A stretch of DNA of 64,000 bases from Ustulina deusta (taxonomy: Eukaryota; Ascomycota; Sordariomycetes; Xylariales; Xylariaceae), in the NCBI GenBank assembly GCA_023159155.1, contig JAJNNX010000028.1, positions 248,001 to 312,000 of the forward strand, in the 5' to 3' direction. Under the pieces are notes generated by a model. It did not search any database and was not told the DNA's origin. It saw nothing but the letters and a program-made list of their open reading frames with translations. The position numbers and the translations under genes were made by a program. How positions within the stretch are numbered: position 1 is the first letter of the stretch; each line of letters opens with the position of its first letter. This document shows positions 49,901 to 61,000 of the stretch, piece after piece.

Positions 49901-51391
49901 GCCTGAGTAACAGTGTGGGCTAACATTGAGGAATTAGACAGAAATTGGCACAAGACGCAAACTCTGGAAGCCGTCTTAAAAAGGGAATTCTCTGAGAATT
50001 TCTTATTTGGTAGGAGTAGCAGTTTCCAGCAGATGCCCAAGGTGGCTGTCACCTCATCCTCTATCTTTGGGGAACAGCCAACAATTTTTGCCAATTATAA
50101 TCGCTCCCAAGATGCAAACCAGAGTCAGTGTTTTGACGGCCTTGAGTTGCACTCAGGCTAAACTTTTCAGGTCTCGGTTATCACTTTTTGCGTCCAGACA
50201 CCCCATTGAAAGAATTGAGGACCTGGGAAGCGTGAGTACGCCCTGTCACGAGAAGTGCTAGATCATGATTGACAATCGACAGGGCCAGGGCCACATTTGC
50301 GCTGCCTCGGTATTTCAAGCCATTCCATAAAATTGAAACCCATGAAACTTATATCGATGGTACGGCGAGTTTCGCCTGTCCAGCATGGGTCGCTCATCAA
50401 GAGGCACAGTTAATATGGGGTGATATTGCAACTAAACCCGATATCCTTCTCTCAGTTGGAATCGGCCACAACCTGCGGGAGAGCACACCACAACAGGATT
50501 ATCGATCCTTTCAGAAAGTAGATTCTATCGGTACAACATGTGCGAAGCCCTCTAGGTCATTGCTACTAAGACCCATAATATCTAAGACAGGGTTAAGAAA
50601 GGTGGCTAAAGATGTAGATCCTGAACAAATGTGGGGTGAATTCATGGCGAGCAATTCGGCGCGCGATGGCCGTTGGTCAATAGACGATAACCATCGGCAT
50701 ATTCGCATAAATCCGCGATTAAACATGGATCCTCCAAGATTTGACGACACCAAACAACTTGAAGGGTTAGAACGTGAGGCGGACGAAACTATCTCCCAAG
50801 ACTTTGCTCGCATCAAAGAGATAGCCCACCGACTTTTGGCTAGCTCATTCTTCTTTGAGAAGAACATCAATTCAGTTCGGCAGATAAAGGATGGGTACAC
50901 ATGTTCCGGCAAGTCTTCACCAATCCACGGGGACCTCGAGTTGCTAATAATATTGTTAGGTTCTATATGCTGTAGATTTCAGAAAGGGTCCAGTGAGATA
51001 GAAGGCCTGGGGTGCTTCCTTCATGCTTGCCTGAAAGGTAGCTTCAGACCATACTTCTTAATTGAAGAGCAGGATCATCCTATGTCTCCAGCATTAGGTG
51101 TTATTCTTACCGAAGCCATCATTCGCAATATGAGGCGCGGCTACTTTGATCTCGATATCATTGAACTGGGGGTATCCAGAGAGTATTCGTCTATCAACAT
51201 CTCACTATGTTTACAAACCGTTCCGTATACTTCAGGTGAAACGTCTCTGCCTATCAGCGGATTTCCACGCCAACTGATAAGCGAGGATAGTGTTATACAT
51301 GCAGGTAAGTAAGAGAGCAAATCCTGTCACGCTTTCTATCTTCTTTCTAGTTAACAAACCTAAGCCGCGTCTAGTACGAACTCGGCCTTGA
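46942..51391 (+). CDS. Zinc finger - GTPase - RING - patatin phospholipase fusion, 10 exons, 1,251 aa
   Basis: Ten exons join in frame (3,756 nt): 46942-47075, 47161-47420, 47491-48924, 49106-49442, 49493-49600, 49653-49801, 49914-50123, 50171-50231, 50283-51304 and 51351-51391. Introns are 46-181 bp. Domains in order: (1) a Cys-rich finger (C7, C10, C19, C22, C28, C31); (2) a P-loop GTPase-like domain with GETGAGKST (129-137, split by intron 2), DCEG (193-196) and NATD (321-324) as G1, G3 and G4 candidates; (3) a RING-type finger at 651-694 (CFSC, CGH, C..C, CPLH) with His as last ligand; (4) a patatin domain from ILSLD (717-721), with GTSAGG (Ser758, created by splicing) and the catalytic Asp in YIDG (Asp923); (5) a C-terminal region of ~300 residues that I do not recognise. 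The oxyanion motif reads DSGGVGT, not DGGGxRG. Expected activity is lipid acyl hydrolysis gated by nucleotide binding, possibly with ubiquitin ligation. This is inferred from domains. The architecture recalls fungal innate-immunity-like proteins. Confidence 0.78.
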
Positions 51392-51839
51392 TTAACAAAC
51401 AATCCTCCAGCAATGATGACAACCCGAATAAGACCAGAGGCAATGGGCTAGTGCTACTAAGCAAGGTGCCAAAGGAACCAATAGGCTTAGCAGAGCTTTC
51501 TGAAACCTCTGCATCGATATCTGAACTGCAAGGCGAAGCAAAGCGAGGGAATGAACACCTGCTTGAGCTGGATAGCTGAAAATTTGCTCTATATACATTG
51601 CGCAACGTCGACAAAGAGGTTTTCATTAAGGCATGGCATTCGGCAAATGCCTTGATCACGCACCAAGCACTTCTGAAGGGTATCGTGTGTATTCGCGTAT
51701 AGAACTACGATATCGATACCGCGGTCATGCGAAATCGGAAAAATAAGGAATTGCGCTCTTCTTTCGTGTATCTTGCCCTACCGCAAGATTTGCTATTAGA
51801 TGTGTAGAAAGACTTTTTTTTTTGTTTGTGACCTGGTCA
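51392..51839 (+). other. Trailing coding-like segment after the fusion gene
   Basis: After the TGA at 51389-51391, another frame (51388-51579) reads a Ser/Asn/Glu-rich peptide with ISELQGEAKRGNEHLLELD. One stop later it continues KFALYTLRNVDKEVFIKAWHSANALI to about 51700. This looks like eroded protein sequence rather than random DNA. It may be an old C-terminal extension of the fusion gene or a separate relic. I do not recognise the family, and no splice that joins it to the last exon keeps frame. Confidence 0.35.
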
Positions 51840-52170
51840 CCGGCCGGGTCCGCTGCTTCTCCGTTGATAATTAACAGTCCTCGTTCAGATTTCTCCTTTC
51901 TCACCCTCTCCACTATGGCGTCAAAAACATCCCAGGTCGGTTTCCTTCTCATTCAATATTTGCTCCACAGACCAAAGCCTTGGCCATAGGCTAATATGCG
52001 GAAAAGCGACAGCGACACTGAAGTCGAAAAGCCGCCCGCCCAGATAGTTACCCTCCCGGATATCCATGTTATAAATGCCTAATTTGTTCAACGCTTCCCA
52101 TTTCTTCCTCGTCACTTCCATATGATACAGTCCTTGACGATGGCACGAAGTCCGTCACAAAGCTAGAGAT
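51840..52170 (-). pseudogene. Relic of an FTA2/kinase-like protein
   Basis: On the minus strand LRAIVKD (about 52155-52135) is followed, one frame over, by EALNKLGIYNMDIREGNYLGGRLFDFSVA and SVEQILNEKETDLG. Then, one frame over again, comes FDAIVERVRKEKSERG. The middle part resembles a kinase catalytic loop and metal-binding loop (YNMDIREGN for HRDxxxxN, FDFS for DFG), as in the fungal FTA2-like kinase family. The break near 51930 is explained by one extra T in a T5 run. At about 110 residues it is only the C-terminal lobe fragment. The family name is from memory of the motif; kinase-fold relic is the safer statement. Confidence 0.5.
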
Positions 52171-55141
52171 AAAAACAATTTAAATCCATTATGATGCAGT
52201 TGCTTAATTCAGTTTACGGTTATCCTTTTTAGTTTCCAGTGTATATATAGTAAATACAAAAGCAACATCGATAGTTACAAACCTACGTGCTAATACGAAT
52301 AGCTCCAGAAAAATTAAAATAAAACAACCCCTACTATCATTCGTAAGTGTAATGTTTATACCACCGGGCTGTGGTTCCACTGTATATCGGATACTCTATA
52401 GTTAATAGCACATTGATTGGCTACGAGCAAGGTAGTCATACTTCAACAGCAAACTTTCCCTTTGCCTCCCTGCGCCTCAGATGAACCTTGCATGGTGAAA
52501 TCCATGTAACACCTTTCTAGTGAACGAAACTATTAGGCAAACTCCTGCTACCACAGTTTCCTCATAGGGTGTAAGTGGCTAGGGTGTGGTTGCATAGCCA
52601 CCTTGTGGCTAAGTAACCCTAAGGATAGTCCATACAGCCAATCAGAGGCTGCAACTGGCGAGCGTCCGGGAGATGCGTGTAAATGGAAGAAGATCTCACT
52701 AGCTTATAATATGGGCAGGGATAATACGATATTCCTGCGCAACGGTCACAATAATGGGCGTGTTTCACGTCTTTCAGTCTTGACCCGGCAGCCCCTTCTG
52801 CGCTACGTTTCAAGATGCAGCCTCTCGTTTCCCATTACAGAGACCTAGGAGCTTGGTTTCTTGCCGTTACCCGTGTCAGCAAGCATGAAACCGCCGTCGC
52901 ATCGCCACGATTGGTCGACTACGTGTCGCTCGTCAAACGAAGTGTTCTAGCTACACCTAGCAGACTTAAGACGACCTTCTGTTAAATTATAAGCTAACTC
53001 GTACGTTTCAGTATGCGTAGTATAATTACTTGATAGGGTTCCTGCTGAGCTAATTATGCTTTAATAACTGGGTCACGGTATTATATGTTTAATGGTTAGT
53101 AGATCCCTGTTCTAAAGAGAGCTGTTATATTCATTGTAGGATTCTCTCTCAACAAATAGTGAACCAATGCAGACAAGTCTAGCCATCCATGGATCTCGAC
53201 CCTTTCCCTGATGCAAAATTGGGTTCCGAGGCTGAATCAATCAATGGGCAGCAAACATTCAGCAGATCCGCCCCGACGAGCGTAGTTTCTTGATAGCGGG
53301 CTCGTCGATGCAGTGGTCAAGGTAGTGGAATGCATGTCTGGCCGTACTTGCGCGATGGGAAACAGAGTTCGTGTACGCCCTCTATATGTAGTTGGTCGAG
53401 GGCTGACGTATAGTTAGCCGCAGAATTCTAGCTTGATATGTCGCATTCGACCCGAGGCAATCTCGTTTGGTCTTCGGAACGAAACAATGCTGGCGCCGCT
53501 ACCCCACCATCTAAATAAACAATACCTGTGTAAGCCTGACCATAGAGCCATATGTGACCCCTGTTCGAGGGATGGAAGACATACATAAAATTTGAGCTCT
53601 TTAATCTTGTATCCAATAACATTCCGTATTTAGCATGTATTTTGGCCAAATGTCTTGTTGTGTGTACCACGTGCAATTTCCAGCCGGATTCAACGTTTAG
53701 TTATGAATTGGTCTAGTGTTGGAAATCATGCGAGTCCATCCATGCCAATTGCCTCGCCCTCGTCGAAGTCATGCTAAATAATTTGTGAAGCAGGGATCAT
53801 TGCCTCGAGCTCACCCGACACCCCCGATAAGAATCTCAAGCACCCATGCAAGTCATGGGTCAGTTCAATCCACCGTATTGCTTTTGAACTAGGTACCTAC
53901 CTACACATAGCTGGAAACGTTGTGATGACCACAGCCAATCGGTCTCTACTGATACTACACGTAGATTCTCGAGCCCTGTCGTGCGATGTCGGAGACAAGA
54001 TACCTAGTCTAGACGAAGGAGAGCCTGCGCGCAACTACACGTAGGTAGAAGCAATTCGACTTACGCGAAGGGATTTCTGAAACACACCGAGTTAGAATTC
54101 CGAGAGGGCTAGGGGTTATTTTGTGGCTGTGGCTTGTTCAACTGCGCACAAGGCCAAGCGAGGTCGAGCAGTCTGTTCTCCCCCCGCCTACAGAGAGTCC
54201 TTTGAGGGCCTCGTCGTAACTGTCGCATTGCTTGCCTACACTAGGTTAGGTAGTATAGGTATGGTGATTGGGAGTACATATGAGAAAAGAAGCCAAGCTG
54301 ATAAATCGATATTTCCCCGTCCCGCAGTAGTGTTCCGCAGTAGTGTTCCGGGGAAGCTCGAGTGATGGACCGTCGATAGCCGTCTTACATGTCAACGCGG
54401 GGTAGATCCAACTCCGAGGTGAAAGGTAAACCTAGGTAGGTAGTCATGGGCGATTACAAACATACAATAGAGACCGCCAGAGTCCACAGCATCAGCTAGC
54501 ATTACGCTAGAAGGCTTAGATTACGGTTATTGAAGCAAGTTGATTTGTGGCTCATACGAGTTGGAGGCAAGAATATACCTCGAATCTATCTCTAGTAAAG
54601 CATGCCGAAGGGGGTATCTAGAACGAGTTAGTTCATCATCATGATCCAGCCCTTCTATCAGACGCCGGTTTTCCCTGTACTCCTGCTCACTCATGGTAAT
54701 ACAAAGATGCTCATTCCTGTCCGTTTCCATATAAACAATCGCCAAAACTTTTCCTAATCGCCAATGGAATGCAAGCTCATGCCATGTGATGCCAAACAGT
54801 GCTGTCTGTACACGTGTCATAGGACACAGAAATGAAAATGGACCACCGGCGAGCTTACTGCTATGCGTTGGTTGGTGAATCTCGAGCCCATACTAGTCTA
54901 TATCAAGATTGATCGTGTATAAGTATGCTAAAAGTTTGGGAGGGGGAATACGTCGCTGTCGTGTTTCTCTGCTTATGCGTAGGCTTAATTTTCCGGGTCA
55001 CGTAAGGATACACCGCCTGGCGTGGAATCATCGCTACTATCGTTGTCCACGGGTGGAGGGCCTTGTCGGGCACGGCGCGACCTACGCACCTGTCCAAATG
55101 TAGTTTTACCCATCGATGCAGTATGATTTCTTGAAACACGG
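52171..55141. other. Intergenic, no supported gene
   Basis: About 3 kb of roughly balanced sequence. Open frames reach 97 codons (54527-54820, minus) but are no longer or more structured than chance frames nearby. Palindrome-like CTACACGTAG occurs at 53955 and 54035. The TAGGTA/CCTAGG motif appears at about 53891, 54244 and 54431. A near-perfect 15-base duplication (CGCAGTAGTGTTCCG) lies at 54322-54350. Confidence 0.5.
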
Positions 55142-56630
55142 TTAATCGTTGTGCTCGACAAAGGGATCATCATAAACCTCTAACCTCTTGGGTGCGCGCT
55201 CGTTATCCGTGGAATCATCGAGAAGACCATGCCTCTCGAGCCACTGCCGACGCAGCACCTTGTAGATGAAGGCATACTGGCTGTCGGCTTGTACCATCGT
55301 GCGCCGCTGCTCACGCAGATGATTGACGGTTCTGAAGACGAGATCATCGTCGTCATCGTTCAAATCCGGGTCCAGATGATCCATAGCTCCTTCGTTCACC
55401 TCACGCATCAGCGTCTCCAACGCTATGAAGGTGCCAGTTCGCCCGACGCCAGCGGAACAGTGGATGATGCGAGGATTGTCGGTAGTCGAGTTCAAATCTC
55501 GGGAGAGCTTCATGAGTTCAAAAAAGCTGCCATAATCTTCCACCTTGGGTACACCATAGTCAGGCCATCTCCGGTACAGAAGATGCCAGACGGTGCAATC
55601 TCCACGGCCGTCCACGTGGAGATTGATTTTGCGCATCTGGATAGCACCACCCTGCCTCTCTTCTAGGCTGACGCATTCGACACGAGCACGGAACCCATCC
55701 CCAAACTCGTCCGTCTGGCCAACGTCGATTGCGTCGGTGTGCGAGCCACGCGGGAAATAAGGGTAGCACTTCTCCATATAATTCTCGTGGGTATCGGTGA
55801 GCATGACGATGACGACTGGGCTCTTCAGCTGAGCAACCATGCGCCAGGCGTGCTCGACCGTGTTGGCCTTGGGCCCTTGCATGGCGATGTAGTTGAAACA
55901 TGGGAGCGTGCCTGGGCGGAGCGGCGATGGAGAAACGATCGGGGAGGCGTTGATGTAGTCAAGCTTGCCGTCGGGCACGGGGAGATGGACGCGGTTGTTG
56001 GCCCAGGGCTGGATGTCTTTGTAGCGGTCGAGGATCCTAGTCTCGGGCGAGAGGAGGCGGGCGAATTGGAAGGTGGGCGAGGGATTCTGGAAGCCCTGTT
56101 GGCTTCGCAGGCGCTCACGCCAAATAAGCTCTTGGAACCTGGACTCGACGGCTAGAAGGGAGGGTGCGGTGTCAGCTTGGTGTAGATGGAACGAGGCCGG
56201 CCCGCGCGGATTTAGCCTCTCAAAGCGTGTACATACTTAGGCCCGGAAGCTTCAAAAAGGGCGGGATCTGTGGCTTTGGGGCTCTCTCGGGCGGCGTCAC
56301 AGGCTCGTCGGCGGGCGCGTCGACGGGCGAGAGACTCGCCATGATGTTGGGCATGTTGGTCTGCGGCGGTGCTGGCGATCGTGCTCTCTTGCGGGCGGTG
56401 CGGAAGTGGGTGAAGCTGCGGAGAGGAGACTTGGGCATGAGGCTGTGCGAGCCATTGCTGGACGCCGGTGGCGTCGTCAGAGCCGTGGTGGTGACGGACA
56501 GGGCAGGGAGCGAGGGGAGGGCCGGCTTGGCGTCAGCAGTAGTGGGCGAGGTTGGCGCAGGATCGAGGGACGTCGGCGTCGTGGGCGACTCCCTCTTGTT
56601 CCGCCGGAAGCGTGAAGTGAGATGATCCAT
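55142..56630 (-). CDS. Protein tyrosine phosphatase, 2 exons, 467 aa
   Basis: Exon 1 is 56630-56237 and exon 2 is 56151-55142. The 85-bp intron (GTATGT...CTAG) removes a stop just after GLS. The first ~130 residues are Pro/Ser/Thr-rich and likely disordered, with a basic start (MDHLTSRFRRNKRE). The classical PTP domain runs from about residue 135 to 450. It has RYKDIQPW with INAS just after, the WPD loop (YRRWPDYGVP, Asp about 329), the P-loop HCSAGVGRTG (catalytic Cys about 363) and a Q-loop (QRRTMVQADSQYAFIY). All catalytic residues are present, so it should be an active Tyr-specific phosphatase in the cytoplasm or nucleus. Fungal relatives (Pyp/Ptp2 types) damp MAP kinase signalling; which one this is cannot be told. 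A 153-codon antisense frame over exon 1 is a shadow. Confidence 0.9.
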
Positions 56631-57218
56631 GGCTGGCTGGAGGAAGGACGGCTGGGACGCTGGCGGGCGAGCTCGAGATCAGTAGATAAAAAAGCTGGCG
56701 GCACTAAACACCGCTGTAAGGTTAGTTATTATATCAGGGGAGGTGGAAGGGAGGTGGAGAAAGCACGGGGTAGGTCCCGTCAAATCAACGGCTGCCAAAC
56801 CGGAAGGGAGGGTCTGCTGTGCATGGGGCCGGTCTTCAGCATAGCTTTGGGGCAGGAGGGCATACCTAGGTCAGTCTTGTCTGAATTAGGTACCTAGGTA
56901 CATACCTACCGACCTGTTCATTAAAGGTTAGGCGCTGTATTGATAGTGTCGATGGAAAATGCCCCGTAATCCACCCGTCCTAGCGGCCTCATAGCAGAAT
57001 AATCCCCTAACCACATTCCGACACATCCGGGGCTAGTCTAGCCTAATTAATTACCTTAGTGGGTATTAGCGGCATATGAAGGGCATATGAATGCGGGGTA
57101 CAAAATCATCGCCAAAGTGCCCAGGTCAGGTTAATCCAGATAAATATGATATTATATCTATGGTTTTATACCTAATCATCCACAGAAAAAAAAAAAAAAA
57201 CGTAAGGTGACAGAAAAT
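56631..57218. other. Divergent promoter region between PTP and DUF427 genes
   Basis: These 588 bases hold both promoters. Motif copies TACCTAGG, TTAGGTACCTAGGTACATACCTACC lie at 56863-56913. A poly-A run (A16) sits about 20 bases before the DUF427 start. No coding sequence is seen. Confidence 0.5.
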
Positions 57219-58025
57219 ATGCCGTCCCCACCTAGGGACTTAAACGAGCTCGCGCGCTCGTTGCTCGCCAATGGACCCGTCAGGACCCTCCCTGCGGCAC
57301 CGAAGCGCGTCCGCATCCGCTTTGGCGGGAGGTACGTCGCCGACACGACGCGTGCCGTGTATATCTGGGAACACGCGTATTACCCGACGTATTACGTGCC
57401 GTCCGAGTCATTTGCAGACGGCGTGCTTTCGCATCGCGGCCCCGACTCGGAGAAGGGATTTGGACTTGCCGTGCTGAGCGCCGGCGACGCGTCTACAGAT
57501 CGAATGATTGTGTTCCGAGAGGGCGTGCTGGCGGGGCTAGTGCGCGTCGAATTCGGCGCCGTGGACGCCTGGTTTGAAGAGGATGTGCGGATTGATGTCC
57601 ATCCTAAAGACCCGTTTAAACGAGTTGACGTGGTGTTTTCGTCGAGACCTGTCCGGGTCTTGGTCCATGGAACCGAAGTCGCGCACGCGGTGTCCTGTTT
57701 CCATCTCTACGAGACGGGACTCCCGGTTAGGTTCTACCTCCCTGTTACGTCCGTACGGGCGGAACTGCTACGTGGGAGCGGGACTGTTACTGCATGTCCT
57801 TACAAGGGCGAGGCGAATTATTACGATGTTGTGGTTGAAGGGGTGGAAAGGGGTGGCAAAGGGGAAGGCGATGGAGAGCAGATATTGAAGGATGTCGTTT
57901 GGTATTATAAGAATCCGAAAATCGAGTGTGCAGCCATTGCGGGTTGCCTGTGTTTTTATAATGAAAAGGTCGATATTGAACTTGATGGGGAGATGCTGGA
58001 ACGGCCGAAGACGCCATTTTCGTGA
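57219..58025 (+). CDS. DUF427 domain protein, 268 aa
   Basis: A single exon. I place the start at the ATG of 57219 (MPSPPRDLNELARSLL). Two DUF427-type units are visible. One is around residues 27-115 (RVRIRFGGRYVADTTRAVYIWEHAYYPTYYVP). A longer one is around 140-255 (RPVRVLVHGTEVAHAV, ..LYETGLPVRFYLPVTSVRAELL.., SGTVTACPYKGEANYYDVVV, DVVWYYKNP). The family forms a small beta-tent fold and occurs in bacteria and fungi. Its biochemical role is unknown. There is no signal peptide or membrane segment, and the C-terminus has the family's CLCFYNEKVDIELDG ending. It is intact and divergent from the phosphatase gene. Confidence 0.88.
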   Translation: MPSPPRDLNELARSLLANGPVRTLPAAPKRVRIRFGGRYVADTTRAVYIWEHAYYPTYYVPSESFADGVLSHRGPDSEKGFGLAVLSAGDASTDRMIVFREGVLAGLVRVEFGAVDAWFEEDVRIDVHPKDPFKRVDVVFSSRPVRVLVHGTEVAHAVSCFHLYETGLPVRFYLPVTSVRAELLRGSGTVTACPYKGEANYYDVVVEGVERGGKGEGDGEQILKDVVWYYKNPKIECAAIAGCLCFYNEKVDIELDGEMLERPKTPFS

Positions 58026-61000
58026 GGTTTTTGGATATCGAGATTTAGGGATTCTGGATGACACGGTTGGGCGAGGAAAAGTTAATCATCATATGAATAA
58101 TGTTGAGAGAGGTCTAGGATCGTTGGTATTGTGTTGCTGCTCGTTACTTGTACCGGGCTATCTAGCATCTAGCTTCGTCTCTACTCCTATAAATTCCAAA
58201 CTGAACATTCTAAGGACCACTTTTAAGTACCCCCATCAAAATGGGGATATATATCCTCAGTTAGGGAAATTTCGCAGTCATTCGCTGTCGCCTTTTGCAG
58301 GGCCCGTCTACTACAGTATACTATTAAGTTGGAAGATTTTTCTGCTTGGGTAGCATCGATCTCCCAAACGCTTCAATCTCTTGTTAAAAGTTTGAACGAG
58401 TTGTTCTAAACGGTGATCTGTACGCAATCCTTACCCCGTATACTCTAGTTTAGTATCCCTTATAGGACATATCTCCAGCGTCGACTCGTCGAATAGTGTA
58501 AGGAAGATGCTATAGCACCCCCGGCTATAGTAGCTCGATTTGTATATCTGCTCTCCGCCCCTTCAACATATAAGGTAAAATGAAATACGCGTCAAGTCCA
58601 GCGTATTTGCAGTCAAAGACCACAAAGGTCAATAGACAATATATATTCAGATTGAATAACTCCCAACGAAGTGTTGCCAACGAGCAATCTCTCTTATACA
58701 GCTTAAATCAGCAAGTAGTGGACCCAGGTAGCAACTGCTGATTGTCTCCTGTGTACCGAACCATATGATCAGTTATTCCAAGATGAATTCAGAAGACCTC
58801 GTACCACAATAGTGGGATGTCACACCTAGGTATGCGAAATGGGGACGGGTGCAAACAGATAAGACACGGGGAGGAAACGAATCGCAACACTATCCCAAGC
58901 GCAAGGCGCCTGTATTCGGAGTTAGGGATGTGAATAGACTAGCGTTTCATCCTTTTAGCATCGCCACTGCGATACTCCGTAGCGACAGCATAACAACGCA
59001 AGTGATCGCAGTCAAAGGTGACAAACGAACTAGTTCGCAGTCTTAAGTTTCGGTTGATATAGAATATGGTGGTAGGCAGTTTCAGTACCTTGGTTTTGCA
59101 CAAGGAGGAGTCTCAGGTACTGAGTTGTTACCGTCTAGCGTCCCTGAGCACCCAGGGGGACCGACTGTCCTTGCTTCTCAAAACAGAATCGAGACTTCGT
59201 GCTCGCGGGCTTGCAATGGCCACTGCACGACGACGTGCGAGCTAGTGGCGATTGCGTACCGACACCGGGCCATAAATAATATTCCCGCTAAGATCCCGAG
59301 GCTTCTAGTCGTTCCATCTGACGTCGATGTCGTTCAATGCTGCACAAGGAAACGAGGTATAGGCTGAAGTTCCAAGACATGATGCATGGAGGAAATACCG
59401 GTAAATATCACCCGCCTATAATGACGTCCGCGCGATAGTTCGTAGCCGTGCAGACGAACTGCGAGATCCCAAAAGAGGAAGAGGAAGACCGCATTGAGAG
59501 CATTTTCCGAATTCGTGCAGGAATCAGCGTCAAGGACATCCACGTGTAGATCCCCGCCACAGCTCAATTCAGTGGAGTCTAGTTGTAAAAGAGTCACGCA
59601 GCAGACGCTTGACTAGGCACCTTGGGGACTATAACTTCTACCGGGATATACACGTGGAGGCAACCTGGTACGGGGCCAAATACGGAGTATTGTTTGAGCA
59701 AGAAAGATTGATCACGACGCATGACAGGGCTCAAAGTTCGGACGAACACCACCCTTCGCGGACATCCTTCATCAATGCAAGGCTTGGACAACATGACTTT
59801 ATCCTTGCAGGCAGTCCGAATTGGGCACGATCGCGGCTGGGTTGGGGGATAAAGACCGACGTTTGGATTTTGCCTGCATGAGCGCACGTGTGAGGCCAAA
59901 AGCCTCGAGCCGAGCCGCGTCTTGAGTCGCGCATTCGCTTAAGTGTATTTCGTTGACTCATGCGTCTACTAGTATTTCCAGGGTGCCTGCCTGCGTGGCC
60001 TGTTTGTCCGTACACTACACGCGGATAACAGCCCCGTCATCGGGCCACGCTCTGTTACGGGGATTGAAAACAAGAGAAGGTTGAACCGCAGCTATCCTAG
60101 GCTGCTCCTAGTGTACACCCAGTGCGGTGACCTTGGCTGTAGTGCAGAGTCTGCATGAAAGAGCTATGAATCAATTTCGTGCCTCGGATGATCATGCCGA
60201 GACTACACGTAGACCACGCGGCAAGGTGAACCATCGATCGCATACCCAGTGTAGTGTCCGTGCCCTAGGCAGGCAGTGTATCGTACTATCGACTGAGGTC
60301 AGGAGAAGAGCTACACTCATGGGCAAGACAGGATATGGTGGGGAACCCAGGCTTCAAGCATATCACACAATGTGAATCTGGCTCAATGCATCAAGCCTTC
60401 ATTTGTGGCACGCGGTATGGCATTCCCCATGTGTTCCGACCGTGCGGTTACATTCTGGGCCGTTTCCTCTTATGATCTTCTTCAGGTACGTGTCTCGAGC
60501 TCAATGCACCCCGGAATTCCGGAGCGGTTACCAAAACGGGCGGGCACGGAAGACCAAAAGTAGTCGGGCTGGACTGGAAGAGGCCAAATGATCTGACAAC
60601 ATAGCAGTTCGAAATATGAGCGGAAATATTTCGGCATACTGTAACCAAGTTCCATGTTGAAAGGAGATAATCAACGGAAGATTCGGGCAATGTTGGCCGA
60701 GTGCCTCTCTTGACCTTTGACCCTTTGGTAACGTTGCCGTATACCTACCGGTCAGCCCACATGCTCTTGGGAAGGATGAGAACGCAGAGACGGACAAGGG
60801 GAAATGACGAATTCATATCGAGGGGATTCATATCCTTGACAGGCCACGAGGGTCCAAAGGAGCGAACGCTTGGTCTCCATTCTAAACAGCCGGCGTGGTG
60901 TTATAGTCAGGCATTGCTTCTATTAATTGGGTTCCTAGCGCCCTAGCTGGGCGTGGTGAAGGACGCTTTGATAGACACGGATCAGCCTGTGGTGTATAAT

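Noticed and set aside
54527..54820. 97-codon minus-strand frame with ordinary composition
   Set aside because: Neighbouring non-coding DNA has several frames of equal length; no motif, splice partner or conserved start.
56164..56625. 153-codon plus-strand frame
   Set aside because: Exactly antisense to exon 1 of the tyrosine phosphatase, whose GC-rich codons suppress stops on the other strand.
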